The position numbers were made by a program, and so were the translations under genes. The notes below the pieces were generated by a model. The model saw only the letters and a program-made list of their open reading frames with translations. It was not told the DNA's origin and ran no database searches. A DNA stretch of 64,000 nucleotides, from positions 372,001-436,000 of the forward strand of contig JAQJVL010000417.1 in the NCBI GenBank assembly GCA_035578905.1, read 5' to 3'. How positions within the stretch are numbered: the first letter of the stretch is position 1; every line of letters starts with the position of its first letter. Positions 1 through 13,359 of the stretch are shown piece after piece. This DNA comes from Stictocephala bisonia. Lineage: Eukaryota; Arthropoda; Insecta; Hemiptera; Membracidae.

Positions 1-806
1 AATTAGTTTGTTAAGAATATATACAAAAAATTAACTATCATGCGTACGTAAAATTTATTGGTAAATAAAATTAATACTTAGAATGAAGTAAACAATATTA
101 ATTACATGTGTCTACAGAACTATAGAAGAGTAGTTCTTTAAACTATACTTAAGCCGTTGACGAAGTATCTTCCCGGTTCTATCTTGAATGTACGTAGTAT
201 TTTCAAGATTAACTTATTATAATAAGATTTGAATTTCATCTGTAACGATAATTATAGGTGGTTATAAATAGGCTGCTACATTTCTCATTACAAATGTCTC
301 ACAAATTACAAACTGTTTAAATTTCAGAAAATATTTAAATTTCATATTTTTAAATATTGAGAATTATTTCGTAGAAAACTCGTCTCTGGTACGATGTACC
401 ATAGACAAACCCATCACATATTCTACTAGAGTGCCAATCCAACATTTTCATATTATTCAACCACAACGTGTACACTGCTCTTATTGTGCACTGTAAAATA
501 TTCTAAGGTATTTTAAATCCACATATTCTGTGATCTTTTATTTAAATTATATCAATAGATGTCCATTGTATATATATATATAAAAACATCAATGCTTGCA
601 TCAGATTTTCCGTCACTTTAACAACATTTTCCAATCTGGGATGTTTGATAAATCTGTTGATAAACTAAACATTCTTTATTTGAGAGCTTTTTGTTCCAAT
701 AATTGTTAAATTATATGATCACAGAGTATGAAGGGTTAAGAAATCGTTGCATTGCCTTTCATTCTTACAAGCGCTGGGCAGTCTAATAAGAGAAGGTTTT
801 TTTCAG
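1..806. other. Upstream/intron sequence of the first gene
   Basis: AT-rich. TATAAATA at 263-270 and TATATAAA at 577-584 (with TCAGA at 601) are possible core promoters, but neither leads to a first exon with a convincing phase-0 donor. Confidence 0.4.
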
Positions 807-1235
807 ATAATGTTTGCCGTTGTTCTATGTGCCACTGCCGTCTCTTGTGAGATCTACGGCCACCAAGAGCTCCACCACAGAGAGTTTGAACATCAGGAGC
901 CTCTACACCAAGAACTCCAAAATCACGAATTCCAAAATCATGAATACCAAAATCACGAGCCCCTTCAACATGAGCCTCTACAACACCATGAGCCTCTACA
1001 ACACCACGAGCCTCTACAACACCACGAGCCTCTACAACACTACGAGCCTCTACAACACCACGAGTCTCTACAACACCACGAGCCTGCTACCAGCTACCAG
1101 AACTACAACCTCCACGTCGGTCACCAGGAGATCGTTAAAATTCCTGTCATAGACAATCATGAATATCACGCAGACAATCACGAATATCACGGGGACAACC
1201 ATGGATATCACGAGGAAGTTGGAGGGCATTTTTGA
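807..1235 (+). CDS. Small secreted His/Glu-rich cuticular-like protein, last exon (first exon not found)
   Basis: The exon begins after a polypyrimidine tract and AG at 805-806. From 807 in phase 0 it encodes 142 residues ending at TGA 1233-1235. Residues 2-14 (MFAVVLCATAVSC) form a signal-peptide core. Residues 51-92 are tandem HEPLQH-type repeats built on an 18-bp DNA unit. Residues 96-114 carry the family motif (SYQNYNLHVGHQEIVKIPV), and 116-134 are three DNHEYH-like repeats. The four paralogues in the window have a 12-base coding first exon followed by a phase-0 intron. No ATG plus nine bases plus a convincing donor is present in 1-806, so exon 1 probably lies before the window. Translation from ATG 810 is the alternative. 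The open frame upstream of 807 has only a TTG start and reads through intron. Structural cuticle protein is an inference from secretion and composition; no Rebers-Riddiford domain is visible. Confidence 0.75.
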   Translation: MMFAVVLCATAVSCEIYGHQELHHREFEHQEPLHQELQNHEFQNHEYQNHEPLQHEPLQHHEPLQHHEPLQHHEPLQHYEPLQHHESLQHHEPATSYQNYNLHVGHQEIVKIPVIDNHEYHADNHEYHGDNHGYHEEVGGHF

Positions 1236-1645
1236 ATATGCATTATATTGAAAATGTTAAGAATAGTAATATTATTAATTTTGTTGTTAACGTGGCACGA
1301 TCTTCTGTAACAAGGACCGTCTTTAATCAACTTAAAGTTAACACAAAATTTGTAAAAAGTGTATGTACATATTTGAAAAATAATATGGAGCAAGTTGAAT
1401 ATAAAATATATTAAAATGACTTGAGTTTATATGTAAGTGTTATAAGATTATTTTATAACATGGATATCCACATTTGTTTTTTAAAAAACTAAGATTAATG
1501 ACGGAGGAATACTATTTAAAGTTAAAATTTAATTTGAAACAGTACATTTTTAGTACAGCAAAAGACAAGGTAGTTGTTGGTAATTCAGGAAGTATATCGT
1601 CTAATACGATTCTCTTCTTAGCAGTACGATTTAATTTTACTATAG

Positions 1646-1648
<3 letters not shown>

Positions 1649-1702
<54 letters not shown>
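1649..1702. repeat. (TA)n microsatellite
   Basis: About 27 uninterrupted TA units. Confidence 0.95.
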
Positions 1703-1703
<1 letters not shown>

Positions 1704-2939
1704 CTAATCTTAAGATCTGTTATATCTCTGAAGTCAAAATGTTATTGTCTGAACCAGTAGTAAGCACAATCTCCCCTACATAATACTCCCAAAATAATAA
1801 TAATAATAAAAAATATAAAAAAAACTACGCCCTAACCTTTAGCTGAGATCCATAAAAGGAAATGATACTCTGATTGTTCTTCTTGTACTAATGACAGCCA
1901 TACCATAAATATAACAATGCTTATAGTTTCACAAAAATAATCCACTAGCAGTTTGGAAATGACTGGCTAGAGCTAAACAAATTCAAAGCTGCTTGACTTG
2001 TTTAAAAATAGACAAATCCCCTTTGCCTAAGAGGAGTTTAACGACTTTTGTAAATGGTTCTGGAATAAAAATGTAAATTTGGAAGATCTGAATGAAGATA
2101 TCTCAAAATTGTTGATGAAATAATACACAACCATTTACTAGACAAACTTACAATTAATTAACCTGTATAAATAATAACTACCTCTATCTTTGAGGATTTG
2201 GGGAGAATAGGGGAGGGGCTGACAAGGCGCTGAAACTGCTATCCGCATGCAAACTGAAGTAACTCGACTCACTAAAGTGACATACTTGTAACACACTATT
2301 GGACATACATGTAACCTCTTTCTTTCCTATCTGTAACTGTAATATATACACAGTATATCGTATGGTTTGTTGTCAGCTACCATTTGTTAATTTTAAAAGC
2401 TGTGATGTATATTTGGGCCGGGATCCAAAAGTCGTGTTAATATTGTCATGTCATTAATAAGAATTAAAAAAGTGGTCTCCTGTCACAAAGCTAAGTCCAA
2501 TCCATCAAGCCATTCAAGACTTGCCTCACTGATTCTGTTTATGCTGGCTTATTTCTCCTTAAAAGAGCGCAGGGGGAACTCTGTAACCATGTGGTAACCA
2601 TGACTGATCTATTGTCAATCCCCATTTTTATTTCCCGTAGTTGCATCTGCCTACGCCAGCTCGGAACCGACTCAAAAGTGTCCAATCCCTATGAGAGGGG
2701 TTCATTCCACAGGGTATTGACGAATCGTTAATAAGGAACTTATTTCGTCCATCAAAACTTCTCCACTCTACGGCCCAGCTAGTTTTGGTCTGTATATTAA
2801 TAAATGAATGGTCTTGCCTAAGCTAAGTCAAACTCAGTTAGTAAAAGACTACTCAGGTCAACCGAACACATCCTAGACTCAAATAAATCTTTCCTTAAAA
2901 TACACACAAGCTGTGTTGGCACCTCAAACATGAATATTA

Positions 2940-3175
2940 TGGATAATAAGGGACCTAGAGTTTTTCGTGGAAACCTAACCACAGTGTTGTTAGAAATGTT
3001 CGCTTACAAATCTGATTCTCAATTCTCTCCTCTAGATAGTGTCCAAATTCTGGCCGAAGAACGGATGACCATTGTGGATGCCGATGGTAACCATTGAGTG
3101 GACACTATCTACAACAAACTACTGAATTATCCGCTGTACCTTGTCTCTATGTAGCTGTCACTACCTCTACGTCCT
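2940..3175 (-). repeat. Dispersed repeat S1, degraded copy
   Basis: Shares AAGGGACCTA, TGGTAACCATTGAGTGGACA and TTCTCTCCT with the better copies at 13360 and 46010. Confidence 0.45.
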
Positions 3176-5023
3176 TCACTAAAATAAAGAATATTTCTGA
3201 GCACGGTTCAATATTTTGTATAAAACAATATAATGTATTCAAGGTGCATTTTCATGATCATTGACTCCGTACTCCCCTGTCTTATAACCGTTTAAACATC
3301 ATGGCCAATGATGGGTAGTTGGCGATCGACTATTTTATCTACTGAGTAACAGAAAATTTAATAATGTTCAGTTGTTTGAAGGAGAGTGTCACGCCTATGT
3401 ACAAAATCAGGTTATTTGTAGTTTACTTTTAGCTAAAAACTTAAAGCTAGATAAAAAATATGTATTTAAGCTGAATTCTAAGAAACATCTATTTATTTGT
3501 TTACAGACTTAAATGGAATTTGCTACTGATATGAAATTAGCGTTAAAGTGATTAAACCCCTTCAGAAATATGGGTCGAGAATAAAAAAAAACATGGTAAA
3601 CAATTAACACCAACTCATAAATAAATATCTAAAAATAGCATTGAAAACTGATAGTAATGATGTTTAACATTAGTAATAATACTAACAACAAATGAGTGAG
3701 AATATTTAATAAAATGATAACAATACAAATAAAAAAAATAAAACTAATCTTATTTACCTTATCATTGTCTTACAAAATGCGAAGAAATGATATAAACTAA
3801 AAATATACTATGTGATAAAAATGAAAATAAACATTTATTAATGAGAGAAAAAATGATTTAAGTATAAATGTTCTGTCACTAAAAACTTCATGTTAATCAA
3901 AAACCAAGTTGTTTATATGTGAGGTCATGGTACTGTATATACCATTTACTATTTTTGTGCTTTTTTGTCAGATTTTTTGGCTTGTCAATTAATGTCATTG
4001 ATGACATTTACTTTTCACTTTGTGTCTTAGTGGCTTTTAATTCATGATTGTTGTTTAGTTGTGTAATTTTTATATTTTTAAACATCAGTGTTAATTTTCT
4101 ACTTAGAGTGTACTCGGATGTACAAGGTAAAAACAATATGGAAATGCTTTCATAACTTATGTATGACTTCACTTGTAAAAATTAAATCTTGTTCACTATC
4201 ATGGTTACAAAGAACACACTTTTTTACACCCTTAGCGACATTTTATCTCTTCATGGGGTGCCTACGAGGAGTTGAACAGAAATCTTCACTGTTAGCCTAG
4301 TTCGAGCTTGGTATCAAATGAAAGGTCTATTCAAGAGAAATTAATTGCTGTAAACCGGACTTCGAAAGGTTTATCCTTTTCAGGAGAGCGGTAATTTGAA
4401 TTTCAAAGTAACTAATTTTAACAATATATTTCTCCGCTATTTAACGGTTTCAAGTAAGTTATTCTCATCAACAATTATACTTTATGGAACACAATTAGTA
4501 AAAAAGAATTAAACCATCAAATTATCTATGAAAAAATAACAGTGTTGAATATTTTTTCCAACCTGTATTTCGAATATAAGAGGAGTGAGAAGATATGTAT
4601 TTAAAATTTAAACCAATTGAAACATATTTTTTAACTCTACAAATTTACTTTAAAATAATACTCAACCCTACAATTGTTGAAGTTGTACGCCGGAACAATT
4701 TAAGATTAATTAATTAGGAATCTTCTGTTTAAATTTTTTTGTGCACTTTCACAAAGATGTTTAGTGAATACAACATTAAAAATCCAAAATTACAATACAA
4801 TAGTTGATGCGTTTGGTGTATTATTTTTAACTGTAATACCCAAATTGGCCAAAACTACTATTGAATGTTTAGACAAAATTTCTGTTTGTCTTCTACTCTT
4901 GGAGCTCAGACCTAGGTCAAAGTGGCTATTGTGAAAGGAAATTATCAAATCTTCAAACCTAAGTGAAGCCTCCAAGGGCCTGAAGGTCGGTAGGTCGGTG
5001 CGAGGGCTGACCCTGGTGCTCTC

Positions 5024-5078
5024 TATATATACACTACGGTGCGTAGGGTGAGCACATACCTCTGCACCTCCAGACATC
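5024..5078 (+). promoter_or_regulatory. Core promoter and 5' UTR of copy A
   Basis: TATATATA at 5024-5031 lies about 50 bases upstream of the ATG, leaving room for a short leader. The segment 4952-5090 matches 15006-15144 with only two differences. The homologous block starts abruptly at 4952. Confidence 0.7.
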
Positions 5079-6386
5079 ATGCAGTCCCTGGTGAGTCGAA
5101 GGGTTAAATAGATTAAATATAATTAATAAAGACACAGTTAATACTAAATTGATGTAAGTTTTTTACAGTCATGATAATTAGTTATTTTTTTTTCATACAA
5201 AATTAAAAAAAAAAATGCCTTTATTAAAGGGGTAAAGTTAGGACTGTAAAGTTCTCTCTAACACTTAACCCCAATCATGTGAAAAAGATATTATTTTATG
5301 AGTAAATATTTGACAAAAGGATTTCGAATATTCTTTTATAGATATAACTGAAATGATAATATAAAATATTTTAATTTTGATTTGTATGGTTTTCTTTCAA
5401 AATATTACATTGCTGGTAAAAGATTTATTAATTTATTGTTATTTAAAGGTTTATATTTCATTACGTAAGTTTATATTTTTAAAACAATTGATAGCTTCAA
5501 ATAGTTTGGAAGTAATTTGAGTTCCAACTTAAGTTACTTCCAAAGACAGACTTAAGTAAATTACGTAATTTCAACTCATTCAACTCTTCTCAATATTTAT
5601 TATATAATTTCTCCTAAAAAATATTTATTGTTAATAAAGTATTCCTGGAAATAGTTTTTGATTTTTGCAACTTAAAAGTGAATTTAGAGAGGAGGAAGGT
5701 TTCTCAATCACTTTGGAAAATATGTACTCATTACATAATGATGGCCACACAAAAATAGGAAACTTACTTAACAGTCTAATTACGTATCAGCTACATGCAT
5801 TTATGTATGTACTGATACGTAATGACTATACAATTACGTATCAATAAACAATCAAAAACTTAAAAACGTGCTTTTAATCTTATTGTTGAATTCACGGTAC
5901 AAAAAACACTTAAACCGTATCTAATAAAATACATAACAAATTTCCAAAAATAAATATATTATTTGTAGCACTTTTAATAAAATAATATTTTAAACCAGTG
6001 ATACTTACTAATATCTAAATGGTGTGACATTTCCTAAAAATTTAATTTGTTTATTTCTGTAGGTTATCTTTTCTTGCCTCATCGCGGCCACCCTCGCCGT
6101 AACTCCCTTCTTCGAGTCTCCCGACAACCATCAGGCATCCGCCTTCTACAAGAAACCTGCGGGACACTTCGTCCCAGTCGCTCCTGTTGCCCCCGTCTAC
6201 AAGTCTGCTCCCGCCCCCGCCTACAAGCCTGAGCCCTACAGGCCAGCCCCTGTTCCCGCATACCAGCCATCCTACAAGGCACCAGAGTACAAGAGTGAGT
6301 ACAGCCAGGGAGCCACCTCCTACCAGAAGATCAATTTGGAGGTCGGAGAGCCTTCCTACAAGCCCGCCTACAAGCCCCACTACTGA
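5079..6386 (+). CDS. Small secreted Tyr/Pro/Lys-rich cuticular-like protein, copy A (two exons)
   Basis: Exon 1 is 5079-5090 (ATG plus three codons, MQSL) followed by donor GTGAGT. Acceptor TTTCTGTAG ends at 6062 and exon 2 runs 6063-6386 (TGA), giving 111 residues. Residues 1-17 are a signal peptide with a hydrophobic core. The mature chain is rich in VAP, YKP and PAPxPAY short repeats (43-83). A reduced family motif, SYQKINLEVGE, lies at 90-100, and the tail is YKPAYKPHY. A TATA box sits at 5024-5031 and a polyadenylation signal at 6448-6453. The gene is a recent duplicate of the one at 15133. A structural extracellular (cuticle) role is inferred from secretion and composition only. The 972-bp intron has no recognisable gene. 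Confidence 0.85.
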
Positions 6387-6447
6387 GACTCTTACAATGC
6401 CATTCACAACCCATCTGTTATTTATTTCACTGCCATGATCACAAAAT

Positions 6448-6453
6448 AATAAA
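6448..6453 (+). terminator. Polyadenylation signal AATAAA, copy A
   Basis: AATAAA lies 62 bases after the stop codon, in a 3' UTR that is identical to that of copy B for about 100 bases. Confidence 0.7.
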
Positions 6454-7708
6454 ACTGTTATTGTTATACTGACTATTATGTTGAACCGAATACCTATTAT
6501 AATTGTATATACAATAGTTATAATTTAATTATAATGGTCACTTTCATTATATCGAAAATGATACTTAGCTGATCCTATATACAAGCACTTGTTTTTCACA
6601 CTTACAATGCTTGACTATTTAAATATAAATTCAAAGTAAATTCACGTTATATTAATATTTATGTACATTTAAAATTATTACATTAGCTCTTAAATGCCTT
6701 TAACCCTTAAAACGCTGAGTAATTTTCTATAATTTTTCAATTAACGCTTAATTTTCTTGAATATATATAATTTTAGATTTTGTAAAGTTATATTTTTTTT
6801 AAATCTAAACCAGGATAGTACAATGTAAAAAAAATAATAATAACGATATTGTATTTTTATATTCATTTTTTATTCATTACAAAGTTTTGTCAAAACTGTA
6901 AAAACGAAATATTATTGGATGCAATTAAAAAAATTTTATACTTGCAAAAATAAATTTTTCAATTAAAATATGATTTTAGAATGACAATTTCTTCCTTAGA
7001 AAGTAGCAGCTGTATGAAAAACTTCAAAACTATAAATTGCATAGCCATTATAAAAATATATACAATATAACTCAATAAGACAACAGATTATACAAAGTTT
7101 ATTATTTTGAATTTACTCTATATTTTTCATTGTGAAGTCTAGTTTTATTTTTGTTGTAAATAGTGTTTATTTTGTGTTCATAATCTGTTTGTTTACACAC
7201 CGGAGGTTAGTACAATGCACGAGACAGACAACAAATAACTGCAGACTGACGAGCGCCAGCCGGTCGCCGCGTCATGTGACTAGCAGATGCGTATATATTC
7301 GCTGCGAGCGCTAGCGGTTACCTCGATAGAGGCAATAATGAATGAAAACTTCATATTATTTACATTCGTTGCCTAGTAACCAGTCCAAAGGTCTCGAAAA
7401 TTAATAATAACCTGAAAATAGTCTTGACCTTGAATCTTAGAACTCGCTACGTTGTATTAGGCCTGTTCTAGGATTATTGTTAAAACACTAATCTAAAAGT
7501 CCACTTCATAACTTCAGACAAACACTTCATGTTACATGTTTATTTGTACAATTTAATTTAAATATAGTACTAAAAAGTTAATTTTAATGTTATATTTTCT
7601 TGTAATTGGTCGTTTTCTGAATTTGATCACAGTAAACAATATTTGAGGACTTTTTGAACCGTTTCTTTTATTGTTGTTTACAAGTTACTACTGAAGTTAC
7701 ATTCTTAC

Positions 7709-7990
7709 AAATTTAGAAAATAAAGAAATTTATCAATGATTTAGAAAGTAAACATATTTAGAAAGTAAACAAACTTATCAGTGTTTCAGGTAGTAAATAC
7801 ATTTAGAAAATAAACAAAATCAGTATTTAAGGTAGTAAATGCATTTATAAAACAAACAAACTCATTATTGTTTAAGGTATTAAATACATTTAGAAGGTAA
7901 ACAAACTTATACATTTCAGGTAGTAAACACATTTAGAAAGTAAATAAACTTATCAATGTTTTTAGGTAGTGAATACATTTAGAAAATAAC
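7709..7990. repeat. AT-rich degenerate tandem array, about 44-bp period
   Basis: Repeated AGGTAGTAAATACATTTAGA followed by AAATAAACAAACTTATCA..., about six diverged units. Confidence 0.7.
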
Positions 7991-9189
7991 AAAAGAGGTT
8001 CCTTGAAAGCTGAACACGGTCTTAAAAACTAACTTGCTGATTATAATAGTCATATTATTTACTATCCGATAATTACATTGATATTTCATACATTAAATAA
8101 AAACTAAACTATCACACGAGATTCTATTATAAATGGGCCATCATTACGAGGTGTAACACGTTTAATTAACTTTAATTTATTAAAATAATAAGAAAACTGT
8201 ACTTACTTGGAATGAAGACAGATATGATTAGTAATTCAACCAGCCAACATTGTACTGAAACGATTCGTCAACTTTGGAGTGCCTTCCTTTTGAGGCACTG
8301 CTTTAAATAAATAAAATGACATTCTTCTGTAAAAAAAAAATATATAATTTTTATAATATTAAGGTTTTATGTACGTTTTATTTCAGGTTTTACAAAACAT
8401 GTCAATCTTTTAAAAATATTTTAACAGATTGATATTATTATGATTTTAACAGAAGAATATCGTTATAGAACATACGAGGCCGACATGTTCTAACAATAAC
8501 GTGCCTGTAGTGACTAAGTTGTTGGTAACCAGTGGTTCATGTAGCTGTTTTAAAATGGTTAAGTCGTTAACGTTCACAAGCCGTTTTGCATTTTTTTATT
8601 TAAATTTCGTGTGACTCAAAATTATTATTAATTTATAAAAAATACATAAATAATTGAATATAAATGTACCCATAATGACATAACAAGCTTACCTTCGCGT
8701 AAATTAACTGAGTGATTGTTTATCGAGTTTACTCTCAGAATAAATATTGTATTGTTCAAATGGTCCATTTTCGAATCACAAATGTATCTAATAAACAATT
8801 TTTTAAATTGAAGTAAACCTATAGTAAGGATTACGGTAAATTATCTCATTCCATAATGACTATAATATATTAATTATGAATGTGAGTAGAATCAACTTCT
8901 AAATCAAACTTAAATTACCATTAGTAGATCCGGACTTGTAAAACCAATTTAATTCACTTCGCCAACTGACAAGCTAACGGGTTTGCTATAAGCTGCTTGA
9001 ACACCTATCTGTCACAGAATACCTCATATCGTCAGTGCAACGTTGAAAGGGTATCAACACTGTTTTCAGAGAAAACATTCCCTAATTATGAGGACATACC
9101 AAATACAGAAAGAACACGTACCGTGTTATTGTGAGAGTTTGTCCCATTCTGTGGCGTATTACAATATAACTCAGATGCTTAGGGATAGG

Positions 9190-9300
9190 TGTTGTGAATA
9201 CTGTAGATTCTGTTCTTAACACCGACATAACGATGCTCAGGGAACACCAGGGTGTCTATATGTGGTGGTTGCCAGGATCCGGGTGTTGTGCAAGATATAG
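9190..9300 (+). repeat. Dispersed repeat S1, very degraded fragment
   Basis: The segment CACCAGGGTGTCTATATGTG through GGGTGTTGTGCAAGATATAG recalls GGGGTGTCCGTGTCAGATGG...GGATGTTGTGTAGGTGATAG of the 57725 copy. Confidence 0.3.
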
Positions 9301-9320
9301 GAATTCATTATCTGGCTTGT

Positions 9321-9404
9321 CACTGGCACTGACACTGACACTGACACTGACACTGACACTGGCACTGACACTGACACTGACACTGACACTGACACTGACA
9401 CTGG
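9321..9404. repeat. (CACTGA)n hexanucleotide array
   Basis: About 14 units, with CACTGG variants at both ends and in the middle. Frames on both strands stay open because the unit is 6 bp. Confidence 0.9.
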
Positions 9405-10390
9405 TTTCTAACACGGTTAGAAAGAAATTTACAATAGATCTGTATTGGATAGTAATAATGATCGATTTTAGTGACCATTCGAACACAATAAAAGAGTCCT
9501 CCTTTGAATGTGTGTGATGTTTATGATCGTTCAATGAAAAGTGTGAGCCTAACGTATACTCAGTTAAATGTTTGGAGTTCCAATGGATTTGGAGTTCAGG
9601 GGTCAGTTTCATCCCTGAAGTGGTTTATGGGCTACGTTAACCCTAGAAGTGGTGGTTAAAATTTCTGTAATGGTGGTCCATTTTGCACTGTGTTGCAAGC
9701 GTATTTTGACAAATATTCTAAAAACTTAAAAATATTAAAACACTATAAAATTATACATAATCTTTATCAGGAAATATCGCAGAATACTACAAAATTGTGT
9801 TTAAACTTGAAAAAAATATATGTTTGGCACATGAAAAGTAGTAAAAAATAAAATTAAAAGATTTATAAAAATAGGTGGAATGCCATACCTAGGAAATAAA
9901 CAAAATATTTAAAATTTATATTCCAAGATCACCAACAGTTTTGTTCTACTTTTAGAAAATATAAAGAGTTTATTTTTTATAAAATGTATTAATATCTAAA
10001 AGAGTACCAGCATTAGCATATTATATCAATAATCATGTCTGCAAAACAAAGAGGATCAAAATAAAAGTGAGGAAGTGAGCTGATCAGAAATATAAACATC
10101 TCGTCTTTCAGATGTACTAGATATCTTGCTACGTTAGACCGAACATATATATGACGTGAAATACGTTCAGTAGGCGTGTTGTTAAAAATGAACGACTGAC
10201 AATTTAAGGATTAAAGGAAGAAAATGTTTGTCGATGTTGATTAGACTGTTCAAGAACTAACGAAGCAACGTTCGTAAGCGAGTCTGGAGTGATAGTACGG
10301 CTTGCCTGCTGTTATTTCCAAGAAAGTTTTAATATTTAATATTATTTAAATATCTCTATAATATACTCAATGACTGTCTAAAGTCAGTTT

Positions 10391-10900
10391 TTACTTTCTC
10401 CCATATGCGTTAGCATATAGAAAGTATTGTGATCATCCAACATTTCTTTTTTAAATTGGTAAATCCATTTTAAGGTCCTGAGCCCAAAAAAGTGTTTTTT
10501 TTTTCGAAAAAAAGGGTTTAGTGTCTGTCCGTATGTGTGTGCAGTTTGTAGGAGGCCAAACGGATGGATAAATTTAAATGAAATTTGGTATTTAGCCAAT
10601 ATCTTTAACCATTTTTGAATTTTTTAAATTTTATCTTTTTTTATTTTAATGGACAACAACATTTTAAAAAATATTGTCTCCTAAACGGCTCAAACAATTT
10701 TGATTAACATTTTAACAAATGTGTGAATTATAATTTAAAATATTTTAGTAAAAACCGCACGTCTCTAATTTGACTAGTTTTTGAGTTATGACAAAAAAAC
10801 ATATTTGGGAATCAAACTGGTAATTTTCAAAGTTTTGATTTTTTAGTGTTTGGGGGAAAGTGTGTGCTAATTTTTGGACTCATTAATTTAGTTTATAACA
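10391..10900 (+). repeat. Dispersed repeat R1, copy 1
   Basis: It begins ACTTTCTCCCATATGCGTTA followed by GCATATAGAAAGTATTGTGAT, which is a terminal hairpin. It continues through GTCTGTCCGTATGTGTGTGC, AAACGGATGGATAAATTTAA and a TTGGGAATCAAACTGGTAAT segment, ending GGGGGAAAGTGTGTGC. Confidence 0.7.
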
Positions 10901-12419
10901 CAGTCTACGTAATAACGTCACATAGCTACAATCAACGCCTTAGGAATAAATGAATAAGTAATTTAGTCCCCCATCTACACAGCCCATTGTATTCAGTAAT
11001 TACATCAGTCCTCGATATGTTTTGAATATTGTGACGGAAGAGAAGCTGACGACCTTGTTTTTCTTCGAGTTACTCCGATATAATTCTACTAGTTATATAT
11101 GTTTCTATAAAAATAACCCAACAGAGAGACGAGAGAGTTTTCCCAAGCAGAAAGTCTATAAAGTCAAACTGGTGTTATTTTATGTTTTGCGTGACTACGG
11201 TGCGTTTGGAGTATGAATAGTTTTTTTTTTTTTTTTAAATAGGGTTAGGGGTATGTGTGTTAAATGGCAGATACGTTCAAAGTGTATTATGCATATTAAG
11301 GAGCCATTTTCTTTTTTCAAGCTGCTGCAGGAAAGTTGCAGCCGCAGACATCCCTATATTAGACTTGTAATTTTACCTCCAACACACGCTTTTATATTTC
11401 AAACTGTACGGTTCGTGTTTATTATTATAATTATTTATGGTGAACGCTGTATGATTAATTATTAACGCTCCATTCTAATGGACCTTGAGTTGATGTTATG
11501 AGTTTTTAAATTTAAAAAATTATTATAATCTTTATCATTTAATGCTTTTGACAATTTTTACAACTGCAAAAGCTAATAAAATAAATTTTAAAATGTATGT
11601 ATATATAATATTATATAATAGTAGTTAAATCAAATATATAAATAAATATCAATATATTGACGATAGTATAAATCAATTTTTAAAGTATATCAAATTTGGT
11701 AAATTTATCCTTAAATTATTGTCTTACAAAAAAACTTCACTTTTGTGGTATGATTTATTTTCTAAATAATTTATAATGTTTTTATAAATTTTTTTATAAT
11801 TGCATTCAGGGAGTTTATTGATTAATCTAACTCCATTATAAAACAGATTTTTGTTATAAAAATGTTGTGTTGTAATAAGGGATTTTTATACATATTTGTT
11901 TAGTTAGTGTAAAATGATCAGGACGATTTTTGACAAAAATTAGGGTCTGATAATTATATATATGGATGGAAAAGTTAAAATACAATGTTTCGTAAAATTT
12001 TCTCTAGCTTAAGATTTTACAGGCATTCGAAATATTATACTAGTTGCTGTTTTTTTTGTAATTTGAATATTGTTTTTGAAGATTTGGAGTTTCTCAAATT
12101 TCGACAGCGTATTTCAAATTAGGATAAATTATTCCATAATATCTAAGCAAAGTCAAGAATGGCATTTAAAGTTTAACATATTTAAGTGTAAAAAAAGTAT
12201 TAAAATACTCCTTTTTTTTATAAAATACAACTTATGGCCCACTAGAATAGATATTCACCTATCAAATAACACTTTACGTGTTACGATACAATCAATATTA
12301 ATGACCAGATCGTTGAAATATCAACAAAGGTTTTTGGCTTTTTTCGTGGAGAGAAACGGCCCCCTTAAGTGAAGGGGTTGTAATTTTGTTTTAAAGACAC
12401 CTCATGTGGAAGGTATAAA

Positions 12420-13337
12420 ATGACAATATACCCAGCAATACGACTGCGTGGCAGTTACTAGAATCCAGGAGTAACAATATACCCAGCAATACGACTGTGT
12501 GGCAGTTACTAGGATCCAGGAGTAACAATATACCCAGCAATACGACTGTGTGGCAGTTACTAGGATCCAGGAGTAACAATATACCCAGCAATACGACTGT
12601 GTGGCAGTTACTAGGATCCAGGAGTAACAATATACCCAGCAATACGACTGCGTGGCAGTTACTAGGATCCAGGAGTAACAATATACCCAGCAATACGACT
12701 GTGTGGCAGTTACTAGGATCCAGGAGTAACAATATACCCAGCAATACGACTGTGTGGCAGTTACTAGGATCCAGGAGTAACAATATACCCAGCAATACGA
12801 CTGCGTGGCAGTTACTAGGATCCAGGAGTAACAATATACCCAGCAATACGACTGCGTGGCAGTTACTAGGATCCAGGAGTAACAATATACCCAGCAATAC
12901 GACTGCGTGGCAGTTACTAGGATCCAGGAGTAACAATATACCCAGCAATACGACTGCGTGGCAGTTACTAGGATCTAGGAGTAACAATATACCCAGCAAT
13001 ACGACTGCGTGGCAGTTACTAGGATCCAGGAGTAACAATATACCCAGCAATACGACTGCGTGGCAGTTACTAGGATCTAGGAGTAACAATATACCCAGCA
13101 ATACGACTGTGTGGCAGTTACTAGGATCCAGGAGTAACAATATACCCAGCAATACGACTGCGTGGCAGTTACTAGAATCCAGGAGTAACAATATACCCAG
13201 CAATACGACTGCGTGGCAGTTACTAGAATCCAGGAGTAACAATATACCCAGCAATACGACTGCGTGGCAGTTACTAGGATCTAGGAGTAACAATATACCC
13301 AGCAATACGACTGCGTGGCAGTTACTAGAATCCAGGA
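12420..13337. repeat. 51-bp minisatellite, 18 units
   Basis: The unit starts GTAACAATATACCCAGCAAT and ends GGATCCAGGA. Units differ at only a few sites (TGCG/TGTG, GGATCC/GAATCC/GGATCT). Because 51 is a multiple of three, long open frames run on both strands (12497-13471 plus; 13344-12391 minus). These are by-products: the plus frame starts at GTG, and neither has a promoter, signal peptide or domain. Confidence 0.95.
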
Positions 13338-13359
13338 GTAACATTTATTCTTACAATGA

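Larger units (their letters stand above)
1236..4951. other. Intergenic
   Basis: No gene supported. Holds the (TA)n tract and one degraded S1 copy; the rest is AT-rich with short frames only. No canonical AATAAA was found just after the first gene. AATATA near 1398 is a weak alternative. Confidence 0.6.

Noticed and set aside
747..806. N-terminal extension of the first cuticle-like protein
   Set aside because: It starts at TTG and is followed by a splice acceptor at 805-806. The sequence is intronic.
7195..7330. CpG-rich promoter with a short exon at 7338
   Set aside because: The only frame (ATG 7338) stops after a dozen codons and no donor or downstream exon is evident.
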